Shown here in pieces: positions 1 to 5,391 of a DNA stretch of 8,011 nucleotides. The notes under the pieces were generated by a model that searched no databases, was not told the origin of the DNA, and was given only the letters and a program-made list of their open reading frames with translations. The position numbers and the translations under genes were made by a program. The stretch is from Betaproteobacteria bacterium (GTDB taxonomy: Bacteria; Pseudomonadota; Gammaproteobacteria; Burkholderiales; SG8-39). The stretch spans positions 1 to 8,011 of the forward strand of contig DAHVFK010000140.1 of the NCBI GenBank assembly GCA_027317055.1, given 5' to 3'. How positions within the stretch are numbered: the stretch's first letter is position 1; each line of letters opens with the position of its first letter.

Positions 1-54
1 GCCGAGGCGCGCGAGGAGCTCGCGGCCGAGTTGATGAAGAAATTGCGGATCTGA
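1..54 (+). CDS. C-terminal tail of an unidentified upstream gene (partial)
   Basis: Frame 1 is open from the window edge to a TGA at 52-54 and encodes 17 residues ending in MKKLRI. The fragment is rich in Ala, Glu, Leu and Lys and looks like a charged helical tail. It stops 17 bp before the coxB start with no hairpin between them, so the gene could be co-transcribed with coxB. The fragment is too short to assign a family, and it could be a chance open frame, although its codon use resembles that of the neighbours. Confidence 0.45.
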   Translation, partial: AEAREELAAELMKKLRI

Positions 55-57
55 ATC

Positions 58-66
58 AGGAAGGGG
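58..66 (+). promoter_or_regulatory. Ribosome binding site of coxB
   Basis: The purine run AGGAAGGGG lies 5 nt before the ATG at 72. It supports that start and begins just after the stop codon of the upstream partial gene. Confidence 0.7.
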
Positions 67-71
67 CAACA

Positions 72-911
72 ATGGCAAGCAAGTCGGCACCTCCGGGAAC
101 GCGCTCAGTCGCGCGCTCGATAAAAGGGGCACGGTGGGCGGCACTCCTGGCTGGTGCGGCGCTGTCCGGCACGGCGGTGGCCGCCACATGGAATCTGCAA
201 CCACCAGCGACGGTAATCGCATCCGACATCCACAGCTTGCACGAGTACGTAATGCTGCTCGTGACGGTGATCTTCGTCGGTGTGTTCGGCTTCATGTTCT
301 GGGCGATCTTCGCGCATCGGAAGTCGAAGGGACACAAGGCCGCGCAATTCCACGAGAATGTCACGATCGAGATTGTCTGGACCGTGATCCCCGCGCTCAT
401 TCTGATCGCAATCGTGGTGCCGGCGACCAAGGTGGTGATCGCGCAGAAGGACACTTCGAATCCCGACATCACAATCAAGGCCACCGGCTACCAGTGGAAA
501 TGGGGCTACGACTACCTCAAAGGCGAGGGCGCGGGTATCAGCTTCCTGTCCAATCTGGCGACGTCGCGCGATCAGATCGAGGGCAGGGCCAGCAAGGACG
601 GGAACTACCTGCTCGAAGTCGACCACCCGCTCGTGGTGCCGGTCGACAAGAAAGTGCGCATCGTCACGACAGGGGCCGACGTGATCCACTCCTGGTCGGT
701 GCCCGCCTTCGGCGTCAAACAGGACTCGATTCCGGGAATACTGCGCGACACCTGGTTCAAGGCCGACAAGACCGGAACCTTCCGCGGCCAGTGCTCGGAA
801 CTGTGCGGCAAGGACCACGGCTTCATGCCAATTGTGGTCAAGGTGGTGACCGAGCCGCAGTACGCGGCCTGGGTCGCCGAACAGACCAAGAACAACGCGG
901 CCAAGAAATAA
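72..911 (+). CDS. coxB: Cytochrome c oxidase subunit II (CuA subunit)
   Basis: This 279-residue protein is subunit II of the aa3 oxidase. It takes electrons from cytochrome c at a binuclear CuA centre on the periplasmic side and passes them to heme a in CoxA. A signal peptide covers about residues 1-38 with an AVA cleavage-like site. Two membrane helices follow at about 57-80 and 100-124. The aromatic electron-entry motif YQWKWGYDY is at 140-148. The CuA ligands are all visible: H206 in VIHSW, then C241, E243, C245, H249 and M252 in QCSELCGKDHGFMP. There is no CxxCH, so it lacks the fused C-terminal cytochrome c domain found in some relatives. The start at 72 is backed by a good ribosome binding site. 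The gene heads the structural operon, 30 bp before coxA. The alternative name is ctaC. Confidence 0.97.
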   Translation: MASKSAPPGTRSVARSIKGARWAALLAGAALSGTAVAATWNLQPPATVIASDIHSLHEYVMLLVTVIFVGVFGFMFWAIFAHRKSKGHKAAQFHENVTIEIVWTVIPALILIAIVVPATKVVIAQKDTSNPDITIKATGYQWKWGYDYLKGEGAGISFLSNLATSRDQIEGRASKDGNYLLEVDHPLVVPVDKKVRIVTTGADVIHSWSVPAFGVKQDSIPGILRDTWFKADKTGTFRGQCSELCGKDHGFMPIVVKVVTEPQYAAWVAEQTKNNAAKK

Positions 912-941
912 CGGACCGAATCAAGGATCAGGAGAACATCG

Positions 942-2543
942 ATGAGTGCAGTTCTCGATACCCATGGCCAGGCTCACGAACACGGGCACCACGACCAACA
1001 CGGCGGTTACGGCGGCGTCATGCGCTGGATCACGACCACCAACCACAAGGACATCGGCACGATGTACCTGTGGTTCAGCTTCATCATGTTCATCGTCGGC
1101 GGGGTGATGGCGCTGGTGATCCGCAGTGAACTGTTTACCCCTGGTCTGCAGATCGTCAACCCGGAGTTCTTCAACCAACTGACCACCATGCACGGCCTGG
1201 TCATGATTTTCGGCGCGATCATGCCGGCGTTCGTGGGCTTCGCGAACTGGCTGATCCCGATGCAGATCGGCGCACCGGACATGGCCTTCGCGCGCATGAA
1301 CAACTGGTCGTTCTGGCTCCTGCCTTTTGCCGCGTCGCTGCTGATGATCTCGTTCTTTACGCCTGGGGGCGCACCGGGGGTGGGCTGGACGATGTATGCA
1401 CCGCTCACGGTTCAGCAGGGCATGGGGATGGACTTCACGATTTTCGCGGTCCACCTGCTCGGCATGAGCTCGATCATGGGCTCGATCAACATCATCACCA
1501 CGATCCTCAACATGCGCGCGCCCGGCATGACGTTGATGAAGATGCCGATGTTTTGCTGGACCTGGCTGATCACCGCCTACCTGCTGGTGGCGGTTATGCC
1601 CGTGCTCGCCGGGGCGGTGACGATGACGCTTACCGACCGCCATTTCGGGACGTCCTTCTTCAACGCCGCGGGCGGCGGAGACCCGGTGCTCTACCAGCAT
1701 ATCTTCTGGTTCTTCGGCCATCCCGAGGTGTATATCATCGCGTTGCCGGCGTTCGGCGTGATCTCGCAGGTGATCCCGGCGTTCTCGCGCAAGCCCCTGT
1801 TCGGCTACGCCTCGATGGTCTACGCTACCTCGGCGATCGCGATTCTGTCGTTCATCGTCTGGGCGCACCACATGTACACCACCGGCATGCCGGTGACCGG
1901 GCAGCTGTTCTTCATGTACGCGACGACCCTGATCGCGATTCCGACCGGAGTAAAGGTGTTCAATTGGGTGGCGACCATGTGGAAAGGGTCGCTCAGTTTC
2001 GAGACGCCCATGCTGTTCGCGATCGGATTTCTGCTGATGTTCACGCTCGGAGGATTTTCGGGTCTGATCCTCTCGCTGGTGCCGATCGATATCCAGTTGC
2101 AGGACACCTATTACGTGGTGGCGCACTTCCATTACGTGATGGTGGCCGCGGCGCTGTTCTCGGCCTTTGCGGGCATCTACTTCTGGCTTCCGAAGTGGAC
2201 CGGAAAGATGTACGACGAGACGCTCGGCAAATGGCATTTCTGGCTATCGACCATATTCTTCAACATGATCTTCTTCGTGCAGCACTTCCTGGGGCTGGCG
2301 GGAATGCCGCGCCGGGTTCCGGACTACCCGCTGCAGTTCGAGACCTGGAACCGGATCTCGACCGTCGGTGCGTTCGGCTTCGGGCTGACGCAGTTGTTGT
2401 TCCTGTACATCGTTGTCAAGACGATCCGCAGCGGCGAAAAGGCTCCCGATAAGCCGTGGGAAGGGGCCGATTCGCTCGAGTGGACGCATCTTCCTAGCCC
2501 GGCGCCATACCATTCGTTCGAGACCCCCCCGGTACTGAAGTAG
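942..2543 (+). CDS. coxA: Cytochrome c oxidase subunit I (heme a, heme a3-CuB)
   Basis: This 533-residue catalytic subunit reduces oxygen to water and pumps protons across the inner membrane. It has the normal length for subunit I and about twelve hydrophobic helices. The ligands are in place: H84 and H397 for heme a, H395 for heme a3, and H260, H309 and H310 for CuB. Y264 in GHPEVY is the tyrosine that cross-links to a CuB histidine. E262 in the same motif marks an A1-type D-channel, entered at D113 in GAPDMAF, and T335 and K338 match the K-channel. The cytoplasmic N-terminus is unusually His-rich, with six His in residues 8-20. An AGGAG at 930-934 sits 7 nt before the ATG. The gene lies between coxB and two tiny membrane-protein genes. 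The cox11 copper-insertion gene for its CuB site is not found downstream as expected. The alternative name is ctaD. Confidence 0.98.
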   Translation: MSAVLDTHGQAHEHGHHDQHGGYGGVMRWITTTNHKDIGTMYLWFSFIMFIVGGVMALVIRSELFTPGLQIVNPEFFNQLTTMHGLVMIFGAIMPAFVGFANWLIPMQIGAPDMAFARMNNWSFWLLPFAASLLMISFFTPGGAPGVGWTMYAPLTVQQGMGMDFTIFAVHLLGMSSIMGSINIITTILNMRAPGMTLMKMPMFCWTWLITAYLLVAVMPVLAGAVTMTLTDRHFGTSFFNAAGGGDPVLYQHIFWFFGHPEVYIIALPAFGVISQVIPAFSRKPLFGYASMVYATSAIAILSFIVWAHHMYTTGMPVTGQLFFMYATTLIAIPTGVKVFNWVATMWKGSLSFETPMLFAIGFLLMFTLGGFSGLILSLVPIDIQLQDTYYVVAHFHYVMVAAALFSAFAGIYFWLPKWTGKMYDETLGKWHFWLSTIFFNMIFFVQHFLGLAGMPRRVPDYPLQFETWNRISTVGAFGFGLTQLLFLYIVVKTIRSGEKAPDKPWEGADSLEWTHLPSPAPYHSFETPPVLK

Positions 2544-2546
2544 GTG
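2541..2546 (+). promoter_or_regulatory. Ribosome binding site overlapping the coxA stop codon
   Basis: The coxA stop TAG (2541-2543) forms part of TAGGTG, whose AGGTG lies 7 nt before the ATG at 2554. It supports the start of the 31-codon gene and suggests that its translation is tied to termination on coxA. Confidence 0.5.
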
Positions 2547-2553
2547 TCTGCGC

Positions 2554-2649
2554 ATGAGCCGTAACGCCAAGACTGGCCTGATCCTCGCAACGATCGCGCT
2601 GATGTTCTTTCTCGGCATCATCGCCAGGTTCTGGCTGTACGGTCGATGA
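2554..2649 (+). CDS. Cytochrome oxidase small assembly protein (31 aa)
   Basis: This 31-residue reading frame encodes one membrane helix, about residues 8-25 (GLILATIALMFFLGIIAR), with basic residues at each end: R3 and K6 before it, R25 and R31 after it. Many betaproteobacterial cox loci carry an equally small single-helix protein of this pattern just after coxA, usually annotated as a cytochrome oxidase small assembly protein. Its biochemical role is not established. It is preceded by AGGTG at 2542-2546 and ends in ATGA, overlapping the next gene by 4 bp, which supports real, coupled translation. In relatives it normally sits directly before cox11 (ctaG), but here cox11 is absent and the DUF2970 gene follows at once. 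Confidence 0.75.
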   Translation: MSRNAKTGLILATIALMFFLGIIARFWLYGR

Positions 2650-2843
2650 GCGAGGCGATGCGCCCCGGCCTGCTTGACGTGGTGAAGACGGTGCTTTTCG
2701 GCGCGCTGGGCGTGCGCCGCAAGACCGATCACGAGCGCCAGACGCAGCCCGTGAATCCGGTCTATCTCATCGTCGCGGGCGTCGTTTTCGCGGCGTTTTT
2801 CGTCCTTACGCTGATCGTGATCGTGCGGATCGTGGTGAGCTGA
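2646..2843 (+). CDS. DUF2970 family small membrane protein
   Basis: This 65-residue protein matches the DUF2970 pattern. The N-terminal half is amphipathic (LLDVVKTVLFGALGVRR, residues 9-25), followed by a charged linker with KTDHERQ. One strong membrane helix covers about residues 40-64, after the family-like NPVYLIVAGVVFAAFFVL. The function is unknown. In Betaproteobacteria it typically lies between cox11 and coxC, so the placement suggests a role in oxidase assembly or stability. The ATG overlaps the stop codon of the 31-codon gene (ATGA), implying translational coupling. A 36 bp gap carrying a ribosome binding site separates it from coxC. Confidence 0.85.
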   Translation: MSEAMRPGLLDVVKTVLFGALGVRRKTDHERQTQPVNPVYLIVAGVVFAAFFVLTLIVIVRIVVS

Positions 2844-2865
2844 TAACAATCGGAAAATCGAAAGC

Positions 2866-2871
2866 AGGGAG
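2866..2871 (+). promoter_or_regulatory. Ribosome binding site of coxC
   Basis: AGGGAG lies 8 nt before the ATG at 2880 and fixes the coxC start. Confidence 0.65.
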
Positions 2872-2879
2872 ACCGCAAC

Positions 2880-3746
2880 ATGGCGCAGACCGCAACCACC
2901 AACCCGCGGCAGCACTACTTCGTGCCGCAGCCGATGCCCTGGCCGATCATGGGGTCGATCGCGCTGTTCTGCATGGCGACCGGCGCGGTGTTCGTTTTCA
3001 ATTCACACCATGGCGGATGGATCTCGATCGCGCTCGGCTTCATGATCCTGCTGTACATGCTGTTCCGCTGGTTCGGCGCCGTGATCGGCGAGTCCGAGGC
3101 CGGCAAGTACGGTAAGTGGGAGGACGTGTCGTTCCGCTGGGGGATGAGCTGGTTCATCTTCTCGGAGGTGATGTTCTTCGCCGGCTTCTTTGGCGCGCTG
3201 TTCTACACCCGGGTGCTGTCGGTGCCGGACCTCGCGAGCCTGGAGAGCCAGGCGCTGCTGTGGCCGAATTTCACTGCCCACTGGCCGTCGGCCGGACCCG
3301 CGTTCAGCGAGAAATTCTCGCCCATGGCCGCCTGGGGTCTGCCCGCGGTCAACACGCTGCTGCTGCTGTCATCCGGCGTGACGGTCACGATCGCGCACTG
3401 GGCGCTGAAAGAGAACAAGCGCGCAATGCTGAGCCTGTTCCTGTTTTTCACCGTGGCGCTGGGGGTGGCGTTCCTTGCCTTCCAGGCCACCGAGTACGGC
3501 CACGCCTATTCGGAGCTCAACCTCAAGCTCTCGACCGGCGTATACGGATCGACGTTCTTCATGCTGACCGGATTCCACGGCTTCCACGTGACCCTCGGTG
3601 CGATCATGCTGAGCGTGATCCTGGTGCGCTGCCTGCTCGGACACTTCAAGCCCGATCATCACTTCGCGTTCGAAGCGGTGGCCTGGTATTGGCACTTCGT
3701 GGACGTGGTCTGGCTGGGGCTGTTCATCTTCGTCTACTGGCTCTAG
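2880..3746 (+). CDS. coxC: Cytochrome c oxidase subunit III
   Basis: This 288-residue integral membrane subunit has no redox centres. In the family it stabilises subunit I and helps proton uptake into the D-channel. The N-terminal HYFVPQPMPWPI (12-23) is the typical opening for this branch. About seven hydrophobic helices follow. Family motifs include SWFIFSEVMFFAGFF (90-104) with the conserved membrane Glu E96, GFHGFHVTLG (231-240), and the C-terminal WHFVDVVWLGLFIFVYW (271-287). Length and helix count are normal for the seven-helix form. It is the last gene of the structural operon and is followed by a short leader-like stretch and an intrinsic terminator. The alternative name is ctaE. Confidence 0.97.
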   Translation: MAQTATTNPRQHYFVPQPMPWPIMGSIALFCMATGAVFVFNSHHGGWISIALGFMILLYMLFRWFGAVIGESEAGKYGKWEDVSFRWGMSWFIFSEVMFFAGFFGALFYTRVLSVPDLASLESQALLWPNFTAHWPSAGPAFSEKFSPMAAWGLPAVNTLLLLSSGVTVTIAHWALKENKRAMLSLFLFFTVALGVAFLAFQATEYGHAYSELNLKLSTGVYGSTFFMLTGFHGFHVTLGAIMLSVILVRCLLGHFKPDHHFAFEAVAWYWHFVDVVWLGLFIFVYWL

Positions 3747-3768
3747 GCGACCGCTAACCGGACAACCA

Positions 3769-3806
3769 GGAGGAGAAGGCGCCCGCGAAGCGCTCCGGAG
3801 GAGAAG
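3769..3806 (+). repeat. Two direct copies of GGAGGAGAAG downstream of coxC
   Basis: GGAGGAGAAG occurs exactly at 3769-3778 and again at 3797-3806, a 28 bp period, in the stretch between the coxC stop and the terminator. Each copy contains an AGGAG Shine-Dalgarno-like core, but no ATG, GTG or TTG lies at a usable distance after either one. The role is unknown and chance is possible. Confidence 0.5.
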
Positions 3807-3812
3807 CTCGAT

Positions 3813-3841
3813 ACGCCGCACACGGTGCGGCGTCTTTTTTT
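3813..3841 (+). terminator. Rho-independent terminator of the coxBA-coxC operon
   Basis: There is a perfect 9 bp inverted repeat, ACGCCGCAC (3813-3821) and GTGCGGCGT (3825-3833), around a 3 nt ACG loop. A C and seven T residues follow at 3835-3841. It lies 66 bp after the coxC stop. On the minus strand the hairpin is not followed by a U-tract, so it is best read as a plus-strand terminator separating the structural genes from the assembly genes. Confidence 0.92.
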
Positions 3842-3852
3842 CGGCCCGCCCT

Positions 3853-4050
3853 TCAGGTCAGGCGGCCGGGGATGAAACCGAAATAGAATCCCGCCATCAA
3901 AAACAGGAACAGCAGAATAGACAGGCCCACGCGTATCGCGAGAGCCTTGACGGCTCGGTTCGAACCGCTCTGGTCATGGAACACGAAAAACAGCGCCGAG
4001 CCGAGACTGGCGACGATCAGAACGAGCACGGCGATGACTAAATAACGCAT
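3853..4050 (-). CDS. DUF2909 family twin transmembrane protein
   Basis: This 65-residue minus-strand protein has two hydrophobic helices, about residues 3-24 and 40-61. They are joined by a polar loop HDQSGSNRAVKAL (25-37) with the SNR and basic residues typical of DUF2909 (twin transmembrane) proteins. The function is unknown. A gene of this family on the strand opposite to coxC and SURF1 is common in betaproteobacterial cox loci, which supports a real gene over a shadow frame, as do the good hydrophobic profile and lack of a competing gene. No Shine-Dalgarno is seen before its ATG, where the minus strand reads pyrimidine-rich. It runs convergently into the coxC terminator and starts about 15 bp from the first plus-strand start codon of the SURF1 side. 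Confidence 0.85.
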   Translation of the reverse strand: MRYLVIAVLVLIVASLGSALFFVFHDQSGSNRAVKALAIRVGLSILLFLFLMAGFYFGFIPGRLT

Positions 4051-4061
4051 GGAGGGGGAAG
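4051..4061 (+). promoter_or_regulatory. Strong Shine-Dalgarno at the head of the SURF1 operon
   Basis: The purine run GGAGGGGGAAG is the strongest ribosome-binding-like sequence in this junction. It sits 4 nt before the ATG at 4066 (10 nt from its GGAGG core) but 12 nt before the in-frame SURF1 ATG at 4074, and about 39 nt before the ATG at 4101. The spacing favours initiation at 4066, the short leader frame. Confidence 0.55.
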
Positions 4062-4065
4062 TTTA

Positions 4066-4104
4066 ATGGATACATGGCCCCGCTTCTACGCGTCCAGAGC
4101 ATGA
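4066..4104 (+). CDS. Possible 12-codon leader peptide coupled to SURF1
   Basis: An ATG at 4066, well placed after GGAGGGGGAAG, opens a frame reading MDTWPRFYASRA. It ends at a TGA (4102-4104) that overlaps the ATG at 4101 as ATGA, the same junction type used three other times in this window. ACA and AGA, codons expected to be rare in GC-rich DNA, occur in it. I infer that it may deliver ribosomes to the SURF1 start by termination-reinitiation. It could equally be an accidental frame if SURF1 starts at 4074. Confidence 0.3.
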   Translation: MDTWPRFYASRA

Positions 4105-4820
4105 TCAGCCCGACAGTTTTCCGTCCGACCTGGTGGGGCGCCGCGCTCACCGTGGCCGGCTGCGCGGCGTTCATCGCGCTCGGCAACTGGCAGACGCACC
4201 GGGCGCAGGAAAAGCGCGCGCTTGCCGCGCGGGTCGACGCGGCACTCGCCGGCCCGCCGCTCAAGCTGCCCGCACACCAGGTCGAGGCGGGAAATTTTGT
4301 TCTCCGGCGCGTAGTGGCCGAGGGCGAGTTCGTGCCGGCGCACACCGTGTATCTGGACAACAAGATCCACCAGGGCCGCGTCGGCTACGAAGTGGTGACC
4401 CCATTGCGGCTCGCCGGCGGAAACCTGCATGTGCTGGTCGATCGCGGTTGGACGCCGGCCGGTCCGCGGCGGGAGAATCTGCCGCAGGTCCCCACGCCGG
4501 GCGGCGAGCAGCGCATCGAAGGTCTCGCGTTGGCCCGTTTGCCGCGCGCATTCGAGCCCTTCCCGCGCACGCGGCAGGGGCGGGTATGGCAGAACCTGCC
4601 GCTCGCGGATTTCAGTAAAGCGAGCGGCCTCGCGCTGCTGCCGCTGGTGATCGAGCAGCGCTCGGTGACGCCGGATGGCCTGGCGCGGGACTGGCCCCAC
4701 CCGGACAGCGGCGCGGCGCGCAACGAGAGCTACGCGCTGCAGTGGTACCTGTTCGCGGTGCTCGCGCTGGTGCTGTTCGTAGTTCACTCTTATCGCGCAG
4801 GACGCCGCCGTGGCAGCTGA
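4101..4820 (+). CDS. SURF1 family cytochrome oxidase assembly protein
   Basis: Surf1 is a membrane protein that assists heme a insertion into oxidase subunit I. From 4101 it is 239 residues. One helix lies near each end (about 11-29 and 213-233), with a periplasmic domain between. Family signatures seen are GNWQ just after helix 1, YLDN, GYEVVTPL, LVDRGW and ALQWY at the start of helix 2. The conserved HxxY that precedes this last motif reads NESY here, so the His reported to bind heme in Paracoccus Surf1 is Asn (codon 4722-4724). The start is uncertain: 4101 gives the usual short N-terminus and an ATGA link to a leader frame, while the in-frame ATG at 4074 would add nine residues. It heads the assembly operon and overlaps the next gene by 11 bp. 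Confidence 0.9.
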   Translation: MISPTVFRPTWWGAALTVAGCAAFIALGNWQTHRAQEKRALAARVDAALAGPPLKLPAHQVEAGNFVLRRVVAEGEFVPAHTVYLDNKIHQGRVGYEVVTPLRLAGGNLHVLVDRGWTPAGPRRENLPQVPTPGGEQRIEGLALARLPRAFEPFPRTRQGRVWQNLPLADFSKASGLALLPLVIEQRSVTPDGLARDWPHPDSGAARNESYALQWYLFAVLALVLFVVHSYRAGRRRGS

Positions 4821-5391
4821 GGGCGCCAAGCGCGCGCGACTGAAGCTGGCGCTGATCGGGCTGTTCTTTGCCCTGCCGTTCGCGCTCGCCTGGGCCGCGT
4901 ACCGGTTGCATTGGACCCCGGGTCATAAAGGGAACTACGGCGAGCTGCTGCAGCCGCCGCGGCAGGTGCCCGGCGGCGGGCTGGTGGGGCTGGACGGCAA
5001 GCCGTTCTCGCTCGCGAGCCTGCGCGGCAAGTGGGTGATGCTCCAATTCGACGCCGCCCGCTGCGACGCTTACTGCGAGCGCAAGCTCTACTTCATGCGC
5101 CAGCTGCGCGTGGCGCAGGGCAAGGACAGAAACCGTGTCGAGCGAGTCTGGATCGTGACCGACGGTGGCAGGCCGCGCCGCGCCTTGATGAGCGCGATCG
5201 ACGGCACCTACGTCGTGCGCGCGGCCGGCGGCACTGTCGCCGCAGGCCTCCCGCCTCGCGCGCGCGCCGTGGATCACATCTACCTCATCGATCCGCTCGG
5301 CAACCTCATGATGCGATTCCCGCGCGACCCGGACCCTTCGAAGATGCTGAAGGATCTGAAGCGCCTGCTCAAGATCTCGCAAATAGGATGA
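4810..5391 (+). CDS. Sco-like thioredoxin-fold membrane protein, function unassigned
   Basis: This 193-residue protein starts at GTG with AGGA at 4799-4802, 7 nt upstream, and overlaps SURF1 by 11 bp. One membrane helix spans about residues 12-30, so the rest should face the periplasm. The soluble part resembles the Sco/thioredoxin fold: GKPFSLASLRGKWVMLQF (63-80), a CxxxC (C85 and C89 in RCDAYC), VERVWIVTD (110-118), and DHIYLIDPLGNLMMRF (155-170), whose H156 aligns with the metal-binding His of Sco. The family occurs in betaproteobacterial cox loci between SURF1 and COX15, mostly annotated as hypothetical. A copper or thiol-redox role in CuA assembly is my inference, because the bona fide Sco is a separate gene downstream. 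The stop overlaps the COX15 start as ATGA. Confidence 0.85.
   Translation: MAAEGAKRARLKLALIGLFFALPFALAWAAYRLHWTPGHKGNYGELLQPPRQVPGGGLVGLDGKPFSLASLRGKWVMLQFDAARCDAYCERKLYFMRQLRVAQGKDRNRVERVWIVTDGGRPRRALMSAIDGTYVVRAAGGTVAAGLPPRARAVDHIYLIDPLGNLMMRFPRDPDPSKMLKDLKRLLKISQIG

Noticed and set aside
72..911. Possible fused cytochrome c domain in CoxB
   Set aside because: The protein is only 279 residues, ends shortly after the CuA motif and contains no CxxCH.
134..1129. Plus-strand open frame of 331 codons overlapping coxB and coxA
   Set aside because: It is Arg/Gly-rich low-information sequence in the wrong frame of coxB and coxA, and spans their junction.
921..2237. Long minus-strand open frame (438 codons) opposite coxA
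   Set aside because: Its product is rich in Arg, His and Glu with no domain pattern, as expected from the antisense of GC-rich codons. The plus strand encodes an unmistakable CoxA.
3947..3975. TTGACG as a possible -35 box for the SURF1 operon
   Set aside because: At 16-18 bp spacing no recognisable -10 box follows, and the sequence lies in the DUF2909 coding region where chance matches are expected.
5031..5387. Upstream in-frame extension of COX15
   Set aside because: The extension is Arg-rich and overlaps the Sco-like gene out of frame. The ATGA-linked ATG at 5388 gives the normal Cox15 N-terminus.
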